A DNA stretch of 64,000 nt, from NCBI RefSeq assembly GCF_025564065.1, contig NZ_JAMGZK010000054.1:62001-126000 (forward strand). The letters run 5' to 3'. Position 1 is the first letter of the stretch. Every line of letters begins with the position of its first letter. Positions 26,951 through 38,000 of this stretch are shown here, in pieces. Under the pieces are notes generated by a model that was given only the letters and a program-made list of their open reading frames with translations, searched no databases and was not told the DNA's origin. Source of the stretch: Silvania hatchlandensis (GTDB lineage: Bacteria > Pseudomonadota > Gammaproteobacteria > Enterobacterales > Enterobacteriaceae). The position numbers and the translations under genes were made by a program.

Positions 26951-28078
26951 TTGAACTACCAGATGATCACCACCAATGACGAGCTGGCTTCCCTGTGCGA
27001 TGTCACTCGCGACGCGCCCGCCATCGCTCTGGATACCGAATTTGTTCGTACCCGTACCTATTATCCGCAGCTGGGTCTGATCCAACTGTACGACGGCAAA
27101 CATGTGTCGCTGATCGACCCCCTTGGAATCACCGACTGGGCACCGATGCGTGCGCTACTGCTGAACACGGCCATTACTAAATATCTGCACGCCGGTAGCG
27201 AAGATCTGGAAGTTTTCCTCAATACGTTCGGCATCATGCCGCAGCCGTTGATCGACACCCAGATCCTGGCGGCGTTTGCCGGTCGTCCGCTCTCATGGGG
27301 GTTTGCCGGCATGGTCGAAGAGTATACGGGGCTGGTGATCGACAAGAGCGAATCCCGCACCGACTGGCTGGCGCGCCCGCTGACCGAGCGTCAGCTCGAC
27401 TACGCGGCGGCAGATGTGTTTTACCTGCTGCCGATTGCCGGTCAACTGATGCAGGAGGCGGAAGCCTCAGGCTGGCTGCCCGCCGCGCTCGATGAGTGCC
27501 GCATGACGCAGCAGCGTCGTCAGGAGGTCACCGACCCGAAAGACGCCTGGCGCGACATCACCAACGCCTGGCAGCTGCGTACCCGTCAGCTGGCCTGCCT
27601 GCAACTGTTGGCCGACTGGCGTCTGCGCAAGGCTCGTGAGCGCGATCTGGCGGTGAATTTCGTGGTGCGTGAGGAGCATCTGTGGGGCGTGGCGCGTTAT
27701 ATGCCTTCCAGTCTGGGCGAACTGGACAGCATTGGTTTGTCCGGCTCTGAAATTCGCTTCCACGGCAAAACGCTGCTGGCACTGGTGGCTAAAGCCCAAC
27801 AGCTGCCGGACGATGAACTGCCAGAACCCCTGCTGAATCTGATGGACATGCCGGGCTATCGCAAAGCCTTTAAAGCGATTAAAGCGTTGGTACAGGAAGT
27901 GGCTACCGAAAGCAAAATTAGCGCCGAGCTGCTGGCGTCGCGTCGTCAGATCAACCAGCTGCTAAACGTGCACTGGAAGCTGAAAACGCCAAATGGACAG
28001 CCGGAGTTAATTTCAGGCTGGCGTGGGGAATTGATGGCCGATCGTCTGAAGGCCTTGCTGGAAGAGTATCCGCAGTAA
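26951..28078 (+). CDS. rnd: Ribonuclease D
   Basis: A 375-residue 3'-5' exoribonuclease that trims tRNA precursors. The DEDDy nuclease domain carries D28 and E30 in LDTEF, and the Exo III tyrosine motif reads LDYAAADVFYL. HRDC domains follow. The start is TTG, the same unusual codon known for K-12 rnd, where it limits expression. No strong ribosome site is evident. In K-12 rnd and minE are far apart; here they converge across one REP-like element. Confidence 0.95.
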   Translation: MNYQMITTNDELASLCDVTRDAPAIALDTEFVRTRTYYPQLGLIQLYDGKHVSLIDPLGITDWAPMRALLLNTAITKYLHAGSEDLEVFLNTFGIMPQPLIDTQILAAFAGRPLSWGFAGMVEEYTGLVIDKSESRTDWLARPLTERQLDYAAADVFYLLPIAGQLMQEAEASGWLPAALDECRMTQQRRQEVTDPKDAWRDITNAWQLRTRQLACLQLLADWRLRKARERDLAVNFVVREEHLWGVARYMPSSLGELDSIGLSGSEIRFHGKTLLALVAKAQQLPDDELPEPLLNLMDMPGYRKAFKAIKALVQEVATESKISAELLASRRQINQLLNVHWKLKTPNGQPELISGWRGELMADRLKALLEEYPQ

Positions 28079-28090
28079 GCCGTAGAGTAG

Positions 28091-28116
28091 GCCGGGCAAG
28101 CGCAGCGCCGCCCGGC
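28091..28116. repeat. REP-like palindromic element 1
   Basis: A GC-rich imperfect palindrome with outer arms GCCGGGC/GCCCGGC lies between convergent rnd and minE. It is identical at 22 of 26 positions to the element at 34801, which is also between convergent genes. This is typical of enterobacterial REP sequences. Confidence 0.7.
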
Positions 28117-28135
28117 GTCTACAGGCCCCACAAAC

Positions 28136-28402
28136 CTAACGTGATTCTTCCGCTTCCGGCAGGGTCACGTTGAGCTCCAGAATCGAGATATCCCCGTCCT
28201 TTTGCTCCAGCTGTACGGTGACCATTTCCGGGTCGATCTGCACGTACTTACAAATCACTTCCAGAATGTCCTTGCGCAGCTGCGGCAGGTAGTGCGGTTC
28301 CGCATCGCTACGACGGCGTTCCGCGACAATGATTTGCAGTCGCTCTTTCGCGATGTTGGCGGTGCTTTTCTTTCGTGAGAGAAAAAAGTCCAGTAATGCC
28401 AT
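28136..28402 (-). CDS. minE: Cell division topological specificity factor MinE
   Basis: An 88-residue protein that stimulates the MinD ATPase and drives pole-to-pole Min oscillation. The N-terminal membrane-targeting [12 protein letters not shown] and anti-MinCD region are followed by the topological-specificity domain. It matches K-12 MinE. Third gene of minCDE, 3 bases after the minD stop. Confidence 0.97.
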
Positions 28403-28405
28403 AAC

Positions 28406-29218
28406 TTATCCTCCGAACAGGCGTTTGAGGAAACCTTTCTTCTCTTCCTCTATGAAGCGGAAAGGACGTTCGTCTCCAAGCAGACGATCCACGGTATCGG
28501 CATAGGCTTTACCCGCGTCAGCGTTGACGTCGAGGATCACCGGCTCGCCTTGGTTAGATGCGCGCAGCACGGACTGATCTTCCGGGATGACGCCAACCAG
28601 TTTGATGCGCAGGATCTCCAGCACGTCTTCCATGCTCAACATATCACCTTTGTTCACTCGACCCGGGTTGTAACGGGTCAGCAGCAGGTGCTCTTTGATC
28701 GGGTCCTGGCCATTTTCCGCACGGCGGGATTTTGAGGCGAGGATCCCTAAAATACGGTCGGAGTCGCGTACGGACGACACTTCCGGGTTGGTGGTGATGA
28801 TCGCTTCATCGGCGAAGTACAGCGCCATCAGCGCCCCGGTTTCGATGCCTGCCGGGGAGTCGCAGACCACGAAGTCGAACTCCATCTTTTTCAGCTCATC
28901 GAGCACTTTCTCCACGCCTTCGCGGGTCAGTGCATCTTTGTCACGCGTCTGAGAAGCCGGCAGAACAAAGAGGTTTTCGGTGCGTTTGTCTTTAATCAGC
29001 GCCTGATTCAGCGTGGCATCACCCTGAATCACGTTAACGAAATCGTACACCACGCGACGCTCGCAGCCCATAATCAGGTCGAGGTTACGCAGACCGATAT
29101 CAAAATCGATAACGACGGTTTTCTTGCCCTTCTGGGCCAAACCGGTTGCGATGGCCGCGCTGGAGGTGGTCTTGCCAACGCCTCCTTTACCAGAAGTCAC
29201 AACAATAATGCGTGCCAT
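28406..29218 (-). CDS. minD: Septum site-determining ATPase MinD
   Basis: A 270-residue ParA-like ATPase. The deviant Walker A SGKGGVGKTT carries K11 and K16, and the C-terminal amphipathic helix (EEEKKGFLKRLFGG) anchors it to the membrane when ATP-bound. It recruits MinC to block FtsZ rings at the poles. The start at 29218 gives the K-12 protein; a nine-codon upstream extension is not used. It lies 23 bases after minC. Confidence 0.98.
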   Translation of the reverse strand: MARIIVVTSGKGGVGKTTSSAAIATGLAQKGKKTVVIDFDIGLRNLDLIMGCERRVVYDFVNVIQGDATLNQALIKDKRTENLFVLPASQTRDKDALTREGVEKVLDELKKMEFDFVVCDSPAGIETGALMALYFADEAIITTNPEVSSVRDSDRILGILASKSRRAENGQDPIKEHLLLTRYNPGRVNKGDMLSMEDVLEILRIKLVGVIPEDQSVLRASNQGEPVILDVNADAGKAYADTVDRLLGDERPFRFIEEEKKGFLKRLFGG

Positions 29219-29241
29219 AGAAATTCCTTGTGAAAAAGGGA

Positions 29242-29949
29242 TCAATTCAACGGTTGAACGGCCAAAGCGTTATCTGCCAGTCGCAGACGCGCCGCTTTGC
29301 CATAAAATTCGGCCGGGATGTTATCGCTCAGCCAGTAAACCCCCGCGATGGAGACCAGCTCCGCCTCCAGGTGGGTACAAAATATCTGCGCATCGCGCTC
29401 GCCGCTGGCGCCCGCCAGCGCGCGGCCGCGCATTGCGCCATAAATATGAATATTGCCATCCGCAATCAGCTCTGCGCCCGCGCTGACGTGATTGGTCACA
29501 ATCAGGTCGCAGTTTGGCGCATAAATGCGCTGACCGGAACGAACAGGCAGATCAATAAATCGCGTTTTTGTGACAGGGATAACAGCGGGCTCAGGTGGAG
29601 CAGGGGGCTCGCTCTCCGGGAGGGCGGTCCGTGGGGCTTTTTCTTTGCCTTCATTCAGCAGCGGAAGACCTGCACGGTCTATCTCTGCTTTCAGTTCGGC
29701 ATCTTTACAGCCGCTGATGCCCACGATACGCAGACCGGTGGCAGAAACCGCCTCTTGCACATGCCGCCAGTTAACCGGCGCTTCGAGCGCGCTGACGTTG
29801 ATCACCACCGGCGCATGTTTCAGAAATGCGGGCGCCTGCGCAATTTTGTCTTCTAACGCCTGACGAATAACCTCGGGTTTTGCTTCATGCAAATGAACCA
29901 CTGATAAGGTGAAGCTACTGCCTTTAAGCTCGATGGGCGTGTTTGACAT
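29242..29949 (-). CDS. minC: Septum inhibitor MinC
   Basis: A 235-residue FtsZ polymerisation inhibitor. The N-terminal domain (about 1-105) antagonises FtsZ. A proline-rich linker (about 115-135), slightly longer than in K-12, leads to the C-terminal beta-helix domain that binds MinD ([19 protein letters not shown]). The start at 29949 ([13 protein letters not shown]) matches K-12. First gene of minCDE and divergent from ycgL. Confidence 0.96.
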   Translation of the reverse strand: MSNTPIELKGSSFTLSVVHLHEAKPEVIRQALEDKIAQAPAFLKHAPVVINVSALEAPVNWRHVQEAVSATGLRIVGISGCKDAELKAEIDRAGLPLLNEGKEKAPRTALPESEPPAPPEPAVIPVTKTRFIDLPVRSGQRIYAPNCDLIVTNHVSAGAELIADGNIHIYGAMRGRALAGASGERDAQIFCTHLEAELVSIAGVYWLSDNIPAEFYGKAARLRLADNALAVQPLN

Positions 29950-30075
29950 CCTGGCCTTACTCAATTTGCTTTTAACCGTCACGCCAGCGCGACGATATTC
30001 CGAAGAGTACCAGGCATGTTATAGTCACAACTATATTGAGGCAAGTCACCCTCCACGGATATTCAGAGGAAATAT

Positions 30076-30351
30076 ATGTTTTGTGTGATCTACAGAAGTA
30101 CCCAACGGGATCAAACCTATCTTTATGTCGAAAAAAAGGACGATTTCTCCCGGGTGCCTGAGGCACTGCTGAAGTCCTTCGGCAAGCCGCAGCTGGTGAT
30201 GCTGATGCCCCTCGACGGGCGTAAACAATTGAGCAACGCCGATCTGGAAAAAGTTAAAAGTGCATTAGCTGAACAAGGCTATTATTTACAACTCCCTCCT
30301 CCGCAAGAGAATTTACTCAAACAGCATCTTGAAGAGCAGAGGAAAAATTAG
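30076..30351 (+). CDS. ycgL: YcgL-domain protein
   Basis: A 91-residue small basic protein of the YcgL family ([32 protein letters not shown]). The function is unknown. Its position divergent from minC and ahead of ycgM is conserved. The C-terminus is shorter than in K-12. The ATG follows AGAGGAAA. Confidence 0.9.
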   Translation: MFCVIYRSTQRDQTYLYVEKKDDFSRVPEALLKSFGKPQLVMLMPLDGRKQLSNADLEKVKSALAEQGYYLQLPPPQENLLKQHLEEQRKN

Positions 30352-30399
30352 TTTAAGAATTATCTGTTAGCATGACATAAACCTTTTTAGGGGATTAAC

Positions 30400-31059
30400 A
30401 TGTATCAACATCATAACTGGCAAGGAGCCTTACTGGATTTTCCAGTAAGTAAAGTCGTCTGTGTAGGCAGTAATTATGCTAAGCATATTCAGGAAATGGG
30501 AAGTGCGGTTCCGGATGAGCCGGTACTGTTCATTAAACCTGAGACCGCGCTGTGCGATCTGCGCCAGCCGCTGGTACTACCGCAGGGGCTGGGGTCGGTT
30601 CACCACGAAGTGGAGCTGGCGGTGTTGATTGGTGCCACGCTGCGCCAGGCCTCTGAAGAGCATGTGCAGAAGGCGATTGCCGGTTATGGCGTTGCACTGG
30701 ACCTGACCCTGCGTGACCTGCAGGGCAAAATGAAAAAAGCCGGCCAGCCGTGGGAAAAAGCCAAAGGCTTTGATAATTCCTGCCCGATCTCCGGGTTTAT
30801 CCCGGTGTCAGAATTCAAAGACGATCCGCAGAACACCCCCCTGAGCCTGAAGGTTAACGGTGAAGTGCGCCAGCAGGGTTCAACGTCTGACATGATCCAC
30901 AAGATCGTGCCGCTGATCGCCTATATGAGCCGCTTCTTTACCCTCAAACCGGGTGATGTGATCCTCACCGGCACCCCGGAAGGCGTAGGCCCGCTGTCCG
31001 GCGGCGATGAGCTGGAAGTGGCCTTTAACGGCCTGTCACTGAAAACCCGCGTGCTGTAA
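30400..31059 (+). CDS. ycgM: FAH-superfamily protein YcgM (probable oxaloacetate tautomerase)
   Basis: A 219-residue fumarylacetoacetate-hydrolase-fold protein. Metal ligands of the fold are visible in HHEVELAV (two Glu) and ALDLTLRD (Asp), and LTGTPEGVGP is the C-terminal signature. Its human FAHD1/FAHD2 relatives are decarboxylases or oxaloacetate tautomerases; oxaloacetate tautomerisation is the likely role but is not provable from sequence. It has the same length as K-12 YcgM and follows ycgL. Confidence 0.88.
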   Translation: MYQHHNWQGALLDFPVSKVVCVGSNYAKHIQEMGSAVPDEPVLFIKPETALCDLRQPLVLPQGLGSVHHEVELAVLIGATLRQASEEHVQKAIAGYGVALDLTLRDLQGKMKKAGQPWEKAKGFDNSCPISGFIPVSEFKDDPQNTPLSLKVNGEVRQQGSTSDMIHKIVPLIAYMSRFFTLKPGDVILTGTPEGVGPLSGGDELEVAFNGLSLKTRVL

Positions 31060-31152
31060 CCCCTGATTGCCGCCTCTTTCCGGCGGCAAAACTTGCATCA
31101 TGGTGCCAGACTGGTTATAAGGTGCGCTTTCTTTTGTTGCGTGGACATTCTT

Positions 31153-31596
31153 ATGAGCGAAATCCCTTTCTGGCAGAGCAAGACACTTGAGACCATGACC
31201 GACGCCGAGTGGGAATCGCTGTGCGACGGCTGCGGCCAGTGCTGCCTGCATAAGCTGATGGATGAAGACTCAGACGAAATCTACTTCACCAACGTCGCCT
31301 GTAAACAGCTGAACATCAAAACCTGCCAGTGCCGTAACTACGAGCGTCGCTTCGAGTATGAGCCGGACTGCATCAAGCTGACCCGCGAAAATCTGCCGAC
31401 TTTTGAATGGTTACCGCCGACCTGCGCCTATCGCCTGCTGGCGGAAGGGAAGGGGCTACCGGACTGGCATCCGTTGCTGACGGGGTCGAAAGCGGCGATG
31501 CACGGGGAGCGAATTTCCGTTCGCCATATTGCGGTGAAGGAATCCGAGGTGCGCGACTGGGAAGACCATATTCTGAATCACCCTTCCCGCGCGTAA
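31153..31596 (+). CDS. ycgN: UPF0260 cysteine-rich protein YcgN
   Basis: A 147-residue conserved protein with a cysteine-rich half ([29 protein letters not shown]) that suggests bound metal or an Fe-S cluster (CxxCxxxC family). The function is unknown. The start at 31153 corresponds to the second methionine of K-12 YcgN; the open frame continues upstream to 31093, but with less conserved sequence. It shares a bidirectional terminator with dsbB. Confidence 0.88.
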   Translation: MSEIPFWQSKTLETMTDAEWESLCDGCGQCCLHKLMDEDSDEIYFTNVACKQLNIKTCQCRNYERRFEYEPDCIKLTRENLPTFEWLPPTCAYRLLAEGKGLPDWHPLLTGSKAAMHGERISVRHIAVKESEVRDWEDHILNHPSRA

Positions 31597-31599
31597 AAA

Positions 31600-31624
31600 A
31601 AAACCTGCCGCGGCAGGTTTTTTA
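31600..31624. terminator. Bidirectional terminator between ycgN and dsbB
   Basis: AACCTGCCG-CGGCAGGTT (31602-31619) is a perfect palindrome flanked by A and T runs on both sides, serving two convergent genes. Confidence 0.85.
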
Positions 31625-31635
31625 TTTGCCGGACA

Positions 31636-32166
31636 TTAACGCCCGAACAGATCGCGTTTTTTGGGTTTGAACGGCTGGGCAATAAGCACCAGCAGGGCTA
31701 CCACGAAGAAAGCGACAAAAATACCCACCAGCCACTGCGGCATCTCGAGCGTCAGGAACTCCCACTGGCGCACGGAGCAGTCACCTGAGGCGACAAACAC
31801 CTGCGGCAGCCATTTGTCCAGCGGCAGCCAGCTTGGGAAGCGGGCGGCAAAATCACAGGTCATAAACGGCGATGGGTGCAGCTGCATCATCGTATGCTCC
31901 CAGGCCAGCTCAATCCCTTTCCAGGCACTGTACAGCCAGATAGCGATACCCGCATAGCGCAGCGGGGATTTTGGGGCAATGGCACCCACCAGGCCTGCGC
32001 CCATCACGCCGAACAGCGCACAGCGTTCATAGATGCAAAGCACGCAGGGTTTCAGCAACATCACATGCTGGAACCACAATGCCACCATTTCGAGAGCGAA
32101 AGCGGTCAGGGCCAACAGCAACCACGCTCCGCGACCGCGCGAGCATTGGTTCAAAAATCTCAACAT
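31636..32166 (-). CDS. dsbB: Disulphide bond oxidoreductase DsbB
   Basis: A 176-residue inner-membrane protein with four helices that reoxidises DsbA and passes electrons to quinone. Both periplasmic cysteine pairs are present: C41-V-L-C44, and the Cys in TCDF and GDCS (about 104 and 130). The ATG at 32166 has AGGGA at proper distance; the ATG two codons upstream is too close to it. In K-12, hlyE and umuDC lie between ycgN and dsbB; they are absent here. Confidence 0.96.
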   Translation of the reverse strand: MLRFLNQCSRGRGAWLLLALTAFALEMVALWFQHVMLLKPCVLCIYERCALFGVMGAGLVGAIAPKSPLRYAGIAIWLYSAWKGIELAWEHTMMQLHPSPFMTCDFAARFPSWLPLDKWLPQVFVASGDCSVRQWEFLTLEMPQWLVGIFVAFFVVALLVLIAQPFKPKKRDLFGR

Positions 32167-32280
32167 AATCATTTCCCTGGGACATGCATAGAAAGCGCAG
32201 TGTAAACGAAAACATTTTGCGCGCCACCTGCGGCGCGCAAAATAAAACGTAATCGCGTATTTATCATTCGGAAAGTGCCA

Positions 32281-32300
32281 CCGGGCAGCGAGCCGCCCGG
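32281..32300. repeat. GC-rich palindrome downstream of nhaB
   Basis: CCGGGC and GCCCGG are separated by 8 bases just past the nhaB stop, with no T-run. It resembles a degenerate half of the REP-like elements at 28091 and 34801, and may stabilise the nhaB transcript end. Confidence 0.45.
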
Positions 32301-32309
32301 TTTACGCAC

Positions 32310-33848
32310 TTAAAGCGACGTCAGTATACCCGTCTGCAGCATCCAATGTGTTAAAGGAATAAGGGTAATTTTGACGCACAGCAAGCCGACCCCGGTTAAA
32401 ACCACCGTATAGGGCAGCGCCATCCACACCATCTGCCCATAAGAGAGCCTTATCAGTGGTGCCAGCGCAGAGGTAAGCAGGAACAGGAATGCCGCCTGGC
32501 CGTTTGGCGTGGCGACGGAGGGCAGGTTGGTACCGGTGTTGATCGCCACTGCCAGCAGTTCAAACTGCTGCTGGCTGATCGCCCCATTCTGCAGAGCGGT
32601 TTTGGCTTCATTGATGTACACCGAGCCGACAAACACGTTATCAGAAATCGCCGACAGCAGGCCGTTAAACAGATAGAACAGCGACAGCTGGGCATCGGGT
32701 TCAGCCTGCAGTACGTAGCGGATGATCGGCGCAAACAGCTGCTGATCGACAATCACCGCCACGATGGCGAAAAAGATCGCCAGCAGCGCGGTGAAGGGCA
32801 GCGCTTCGGTAAAGGCTTTGCCGATGGCATGCTCGTCCGTCACGCCGGTAAACGAGGTGGCGAGGATTATCACCGACAGGCCGATTAACCCCACTTCCGC
32901 CAGATGAAACGCCAGCGCAAAGATGAGCCAGGCGCCGATAAGGCCCTGGAAAATCAGCGCCAGCGTCTGCTGGCGGGTACGCTGGCTGCGGCTTTGCTCG
33001 TCAAAGGCATGCAGCACCTCGCGAACCTGAACCGGAAGAAGCGTACCGTAGCCAAACCACTGGCGTTTTTCTACCAGCCAGCAGGTAAACAACCCGCACA
33101 CCAGTACCGGCACGCTCACTGGTGCCACCCGCAGGAAAAAGTCGCTAAACCCCCAGCCTGCGGCCTTGGCGATAATCAGGTTCTGCGGCTCGCCGACCAT
33201 GGTCATCACCCCGCCGAGTGCGGTACCCACGCCCGCGTGCATCATCAGACTGCGCAAGAAGGCACGGAACTGATCCAGCACCGCGCGCTGCTGGGCATCG
33301 ACATGGCTGTCGTCCTGCAGCGCATTTTCCGGCTGTGAAGAGGCCACCCGATGATAAATACCGTAAAACCCGACGGCCACGCTAATCACCACCGCCACCA
33401 CGGTCAGGGCATCGAGAAAGGCCGACAGAAACGCTGCCGCCAGGCAGAAGGCCAGCGAAAGCAGGGTTTTAGACGGAATGCTTAACAGCAGACGGGTAAA
33501 GATAAACAGCAGCAGCTGCTTCATAAAGTAGATCCCGGCCACCATAAACATCAGCAGCAGGAGCACTTCGAGGTTAGCCGCCAGCTCTTCTTTCACATGT
33601 TCCGCGCTGGTCATGCCTATTACCACCGCTTCAAAGGCAAGCAGGCCGCCCGGCAGCAGCGGGTAACATTTTAACGCCATCGCCAGGGTGAAGATAAACT
33701 CCGCGACCAGCAGCCAGCCTGCGGCAAAAGGATCAACGAGAAAGAGGAGTGGGTTAACAACCAGAAAAGCAATAAGAGTGATTTTGTACCAGTCAGGCGA
33801 CTGACCTAAAAAATTGCGCCATAGCGCGCGACCGTAAGACATTTCCAC
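32310..33848 (-). CDS. nhaB: Na+/H+ antiporter NhaB
   Basis: A 512-residue antiporter with about 12-13 helices that exchanges internal Na+ for protons and supports pH and salt homeostasis. Conserved segments include [34 protein letters not shown] and [14 protein letters not shown]. It matches K-12 NhaB (513 residues) from [12 protein letters not shown] to near the end. It is divergent from fadR, with about 200 bases between starts. Confidence 0.96.
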   Translation of the reverse strand: MEMSYGRALWRNFLGQSPDWYKITLIAFLVVNPLLFLVDPFAAGWLLVAEFIFTLAMALKCYPLLPGGLLAFEAVVIGMTSAEHVKEELAANLEVLLLLMFMVAGIYFMKQLLLFIFTRLLLSIPSKTLLSLAFCLAAAFLSAFLDALTVVAVVISVAVGFYGIYHRVASSQPENALQDDSHVDAQQRAVLDQFRAFLRSLMMHAGVGTALGGVMTMVGEPQNLIIAKAAGWGFSDFFLRVAPVSVPVLVCGLFTCWLVEKRQWFGYGTLLPVQVREVLHAFDEQSRSQRTRQQTLALIFQGLIGAWLIFALAFHLAEVGLIGLSVIILATSFTGVTDEHAIGKAFTEALPFTALLAIFFAIVAVIVDQQLFAPIIRYVLQAEPDAQLSLFYLFNGLLSAISDNVFVGSVYINEAKTALQNGAISQQQFELLAVAINTGTNLPSVATPNGQAAFLFLLTSALAPLIRLSYGQMVWMALPYTVVLTGVGLLCVKITLIPLTHWMLQTGILTSL

Positions 33849-33994
33849 AACAAATTTCCCTGTCCGTCAGATTATTACGCCCTAAGTATATCCAAAGCTT
33901 ACCCGGTAAGGGGCGGCAGCGGTGTTTTTTAAATAATAAAAATAAAACGGCGATCCCCTTTTCTCAGCTTGCTGCGCTATCTGCCTCAGCCTGC

Positions 33995-34011
33995 CTCTGG
34001 TATGATGAGTA
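33995..34011 (+). promoter_or_regulatory. Extended -10 of fadR overlapping a FadR-like operator
   Basis: CTGGTATGATGAGT (33997-34010) is identical over 14 bases to the K-12 fadD FadR operator as I recall it. It also contains an extended -10 (TGG-TATGAT), 36 bases before the fadR start. It may mark autoregulation, or only a good -10. Confidence 0.5.
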
Positions 34012-34046
34012 AATTTTGTAAAAAGCAGTGGAATGGACAACTCACT

Positions 34047-34766
34047 ATGGTCATAAAGGCGCAAAGCCCGGCGGGTTTCGCTGAAGAGTATATTATCGAA
34101 AGCATCTGGAATAACCGTTTCGCTCCAGGCTCGATTCTTCCCGCAGAACGCGAACTCTCTGAACTGATTGGCGTCACCCGCACCACCTTACGCGAAGTGT
34201 TACAGCGTCTGGCGCGCGATGGCTGGTTGACAATCCAACACGGCAAACCGACCAAAGTGAATAACTTCTGGGAAACGTCGGGTCTGAATATTCTCGAAAC
34301 GCTGGCACGTCTCGATCATGAAAGCGTGCCGCAGCTGATTGATAACCTGCTCTCCGTGCGCACCAACATTGCTACCATCTTTATCCGCACTGCATTTCGC
34401 CAGCACCCGGATAAAGCGCTGGAAGTGCTCGCCCGCGCCACGGCGGTGGAAGACCACGCGGATGCGTTTGCGCTGCTGGACTACAACGTCTTCCGCGGGC
34501 TGGCGTTTGCCTCCGGCAACCCAATCTACGGCCTGATCCTCAACGGGATGAAAGGGCTGTACACCCGCATCGGTCGTCATTACTTCGCCAACCCGGAAGC
34601 CCGCAGTCTGGCGCTTGGTTTCTACCATAAGTTGAGCGAACTTTGTGCCGAAGGGATGCACGACCAGGTCTATGAAACCGTGCGTCGTTACGGTCACGAC
34701 AGCGGCGAGATCTGGCACCGGATGCAGAAAACGCTGCCTGGCGACCTGGCGATCCACAGTCGCTAA
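34047..34766 (+). CDS. fadR: Fatty acid metabolism regulator FadR
   Basis: A 239-residue GntR-family regulator that represses fad genes and activates fabA/fabB until released by long-chain acyl-CoA. The N-terminal winged helix (about residues 1-72, [29 protein letters not shown]) and the acyl-CoA-binding helical domain match K-12 FadR with few changes. The start at 34047 is that of K-12; the open frame begins earlier at 33969. It has its own terminator. Confidence 0.97.
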   Translation: MVIKAQSPAGFAEEYIIESIWNNRFAPGSILPAERELSELIGVTRTTLREVLQRLARDGWLTIQHGKPTKVNNFWETSGLNILETLARLDHESVPQLIDNLLSVRTNIATIFIRTAFRQHPDKALEVLARATAVEDHADAFALLDYNVFRGLAFASGNPIYGLILNGMKGLYTRIGRHYFANPEARSLALGFYHKLSELCAEGMHDQVYETVRRYGHDSGEIWHRMQKTLPGDLAIHSR

Positions 34767-34774
34767 AATAAAAA

Positions 34775-34800
34775 AACCTCTCATTCGAGAGGTTTTTTTT
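34775..34800 (+). terminator. Rho-independent terminator of fadR
   Basis: AACCTCTC/GAGAGGTT stem with an ATTC loop, flanked by an A-run and eight T, so it can also serve the convergent ycgB. Confidence 0.88.
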
Positions 34801-34826
34801 GCCGGGTAAGCGACGCGCCGCCCGGT
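34801..34826. repeat. REP-like palindromic element 2
   Basis: The same orientation and 22 of 26 bases as the element at 28091, again between convergent genes (fadR and ycgB). Confidence 0.7.
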
Positions 34827-34833
34827 CATAATA

Positions 34834-36366
34834 CTACAGCATATTGCTCTTAGCCGGGCAGCGCTCCAGTAACTCCACGCTGCCGTCTTCGTTTTGCTGC
34901 TCCAGCAGAATATCAAAGCCCCACAGCCGATGGACATGCTTCAACACCTCTTTACGCCCTTTATCCAGCGGGGCGCGATTGTGCGGAATATAGCGCAGCG
35001 TTAAGGAGCGATCCCCACGTAGATCCACATTCCATACCTGAATATTCGGCTCCAGATTACTCAGGTTGTACTGGGAGGAGAGCCGGGAGCGGATCTCGCG
35101 ATACCCCTCTTCATTGTGGATCGCCGAAATCTCCAGATAGTTGTTGTGATCGTTATCCAGCACCGTAAACAGGCGAAAATCACGCATCACTTTCGGCGAC
35201 AGGAACTGGCTGATAAAGCTCTCGTCTTTGAAGTCGCGCATCGCAAAATGCAGCGTCTCCAGCCAGTCGGAACCGGCGATATCCGGGAACCAGTATTTAT
35301 CCTCTTCCGTCGGCGTCTGGCAAATACGCTTGATGTCCTGGAACATGGCAAAGCCAAGAGCATACGGGTTAATGCCGCTGTACCACGGGCTGTTGTAAGG
35401 GGGCTGGAACACCACGTTGGTGTGGCTGTGCAGGAACTCCAGCATAAAGCGTTCGCTGACTTTGCCCTCGTCGTACAGATGGTTGAGGATGGTGTAGTGC
35501 CAGAACGTCGCCCAGCCTTCGTTCATTACCTGGGTCTGTTTTTGCGGATAGAAATACTGGCTGACCTTGCGCACGATGCGCAGGACCTCACGCTGCCACG
35601 GCTCCAGCAGCGGGGCGTTTTTCTCCATAAAGTAGAGCAGGTTTTCCTGCGGCTCAGAAGGGTAACGCCGCGCTTCAACAACCGCTTTCTCTTCTTCACG
35701 CTTTGGCAGAGTGCGCCACAGGGTATTCACCTGGCTCTGCAGATACTCTTCGCGACTTTTCTGCCGGGCTTTCTCCTCCTGCAGGGAGATTTTCTGCGGA
35801 CGTTTGTAGCGATCCACGCCGTAGTTCATCAGCGCATGGCACGAATCCAGCAGCTTTTCAACCTCATCCACCCCATAGCGCTCTTCGCACTGGGTGATGT
35901 AGTTGCGGGCGAAAATCAGGTAATCGACAATCGAACTGGCATCGGTCCAGCTGCGGAACAGGTAGTTATTCTTGAAAAACGAATTATGCCCGTAGCAGGC
36001 GTGCGCCATCACCAGCGCCTGCATGGTAATGGTGTTCTCTTCCATCAGGTAGGCGATACAGGGGTTGGAGTTAATAACGATCTCGTATGCCAGCCCCTGT
36101 TGACCGTGCTTATACAACCGCTCGGTTTCAATGAATTTTTTACCAAACGACCAGTGGGTATAGTTGATCGGCATTCCGACGCTGGAGTAAGCATCCATCA
36201 TCTGTTCGGAGGTGATCACTTCGATTTGGTGGGGGTAGGCGTCCAGACGGTAGATTTTTGCTACCCGGTCAATTTCGGCCAGATAGGTATCCAGCAGCTC
36301 GAACGTCCAGTCGGGTCCATCGCTCAGACGGGTGGTGTCCTTATCCATGGGGTCAAATGTAGCCAT
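34834..36366 (-). CDS. ycgB: SpoVR-family protein YcgB
   Basis: A 510-residue soluble protein matching K-12 YcgB closely, e.g. the MNEGWATFWHYTILNHLYDEGK segment (quoted in part: MNEGWATFWHY) and the central charged region. The family takes its name from a Bacillus sporulation protein. In Enterobacteriaceae the gene is RpoS-linked and associated with YeaG/YeaH, with no biochemical function known. It is convergent with fadR and divergent from dadA. Confidence 0.92.
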   Translation of the reverse strand: MATFDPMDKDTTRLSDGPDWTFELLDTYLAEIDRVAKIYRLDAYPHQIEVITSEQMMDAYSSVGMPINYTHWSFGKKFIETERLYKHGQQGLAYEIVINSNPCIAYLMEENTITMQALVMAHACYGHNSFFKNNYLFRSWTDASSIVDYLIFARNYITQCEERYGVDEVEKLLDSCHALMNYGVDRYKRPQKISLQEEKARQKSREEYLQSQVNTLWRTLPKREEEKAVVEARRYPSEPQENLLYFMEKNAPLLEPWQREVLRIVRKVSQYFYPQKQTQVMNEGWATFWHYTILNHLYDEGKVSERFMLEFLHSHTNVVFQPPYNSPWYSGINPYALGFAMFQDIKRICQTPTEEDKYWFPDIAGSDWLETLHFAMRDFKDESFISQFLSPKVMRDFRLFTVLDNDHNNYLEISAIHNEEGYREIRSRLSSQYNLSNLEPNIQVWNVDLRGDRSLTLRYIPHNRAPLDKGRKEVLKHVHRLWGFDILLEQQNEDGSVELLERCPAKSNML

Positions 36367-36582
36367 TAGCGCGCCCTCGTTGTGGGTAGCTCTCTCTGTC
36401 TGGAGAACCTCATTTCAAGCATAGAACACGCCAATCAAAAGCGTGCTGGTGCGCTATTTTTTTCTTTGCGATTTCCCGTTTTTCGGTGAGCGAAAAAGTG
36501 CTATCTCGCAGCATAATCTGCTGGTTAAAAATGCCGCGCAGCAGGAGATCCCAAATACGCCCCAACCCCGTATGCAGGGGAA

Positions 36583-36602
36583 GGTGTGAGATAAGTCACC
36601 AT
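36583..36602. promoter_or_regulatory. CRP site upstream of dadAX
   Basis: TGTGA (36585-36589)-N6-TCACC (36596-36600) matches the CRP consensus at 9 of 10 half-site bases. It lies about 95 bases before the dadA start. K-12 dadAX is CRP- and Lrp-controlled; Lrp sites are too degenerate to call. Confidence 0.72.
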
Positions 36603-36620
36603 AAAAAAGGCCTATGTTGA

Positions 36621-37988
<1,368 letters not shown>

Positions 37989-38000
37989 CAAGGAGTCGTC

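Noticed and set aside
35116..36369. 417-codon open frame opposite ycgB
   Set aside because: It is the antisense shadow of ycgB, a recognised full-length gene. No ribosome site or family match; composition is that of reversed codons.
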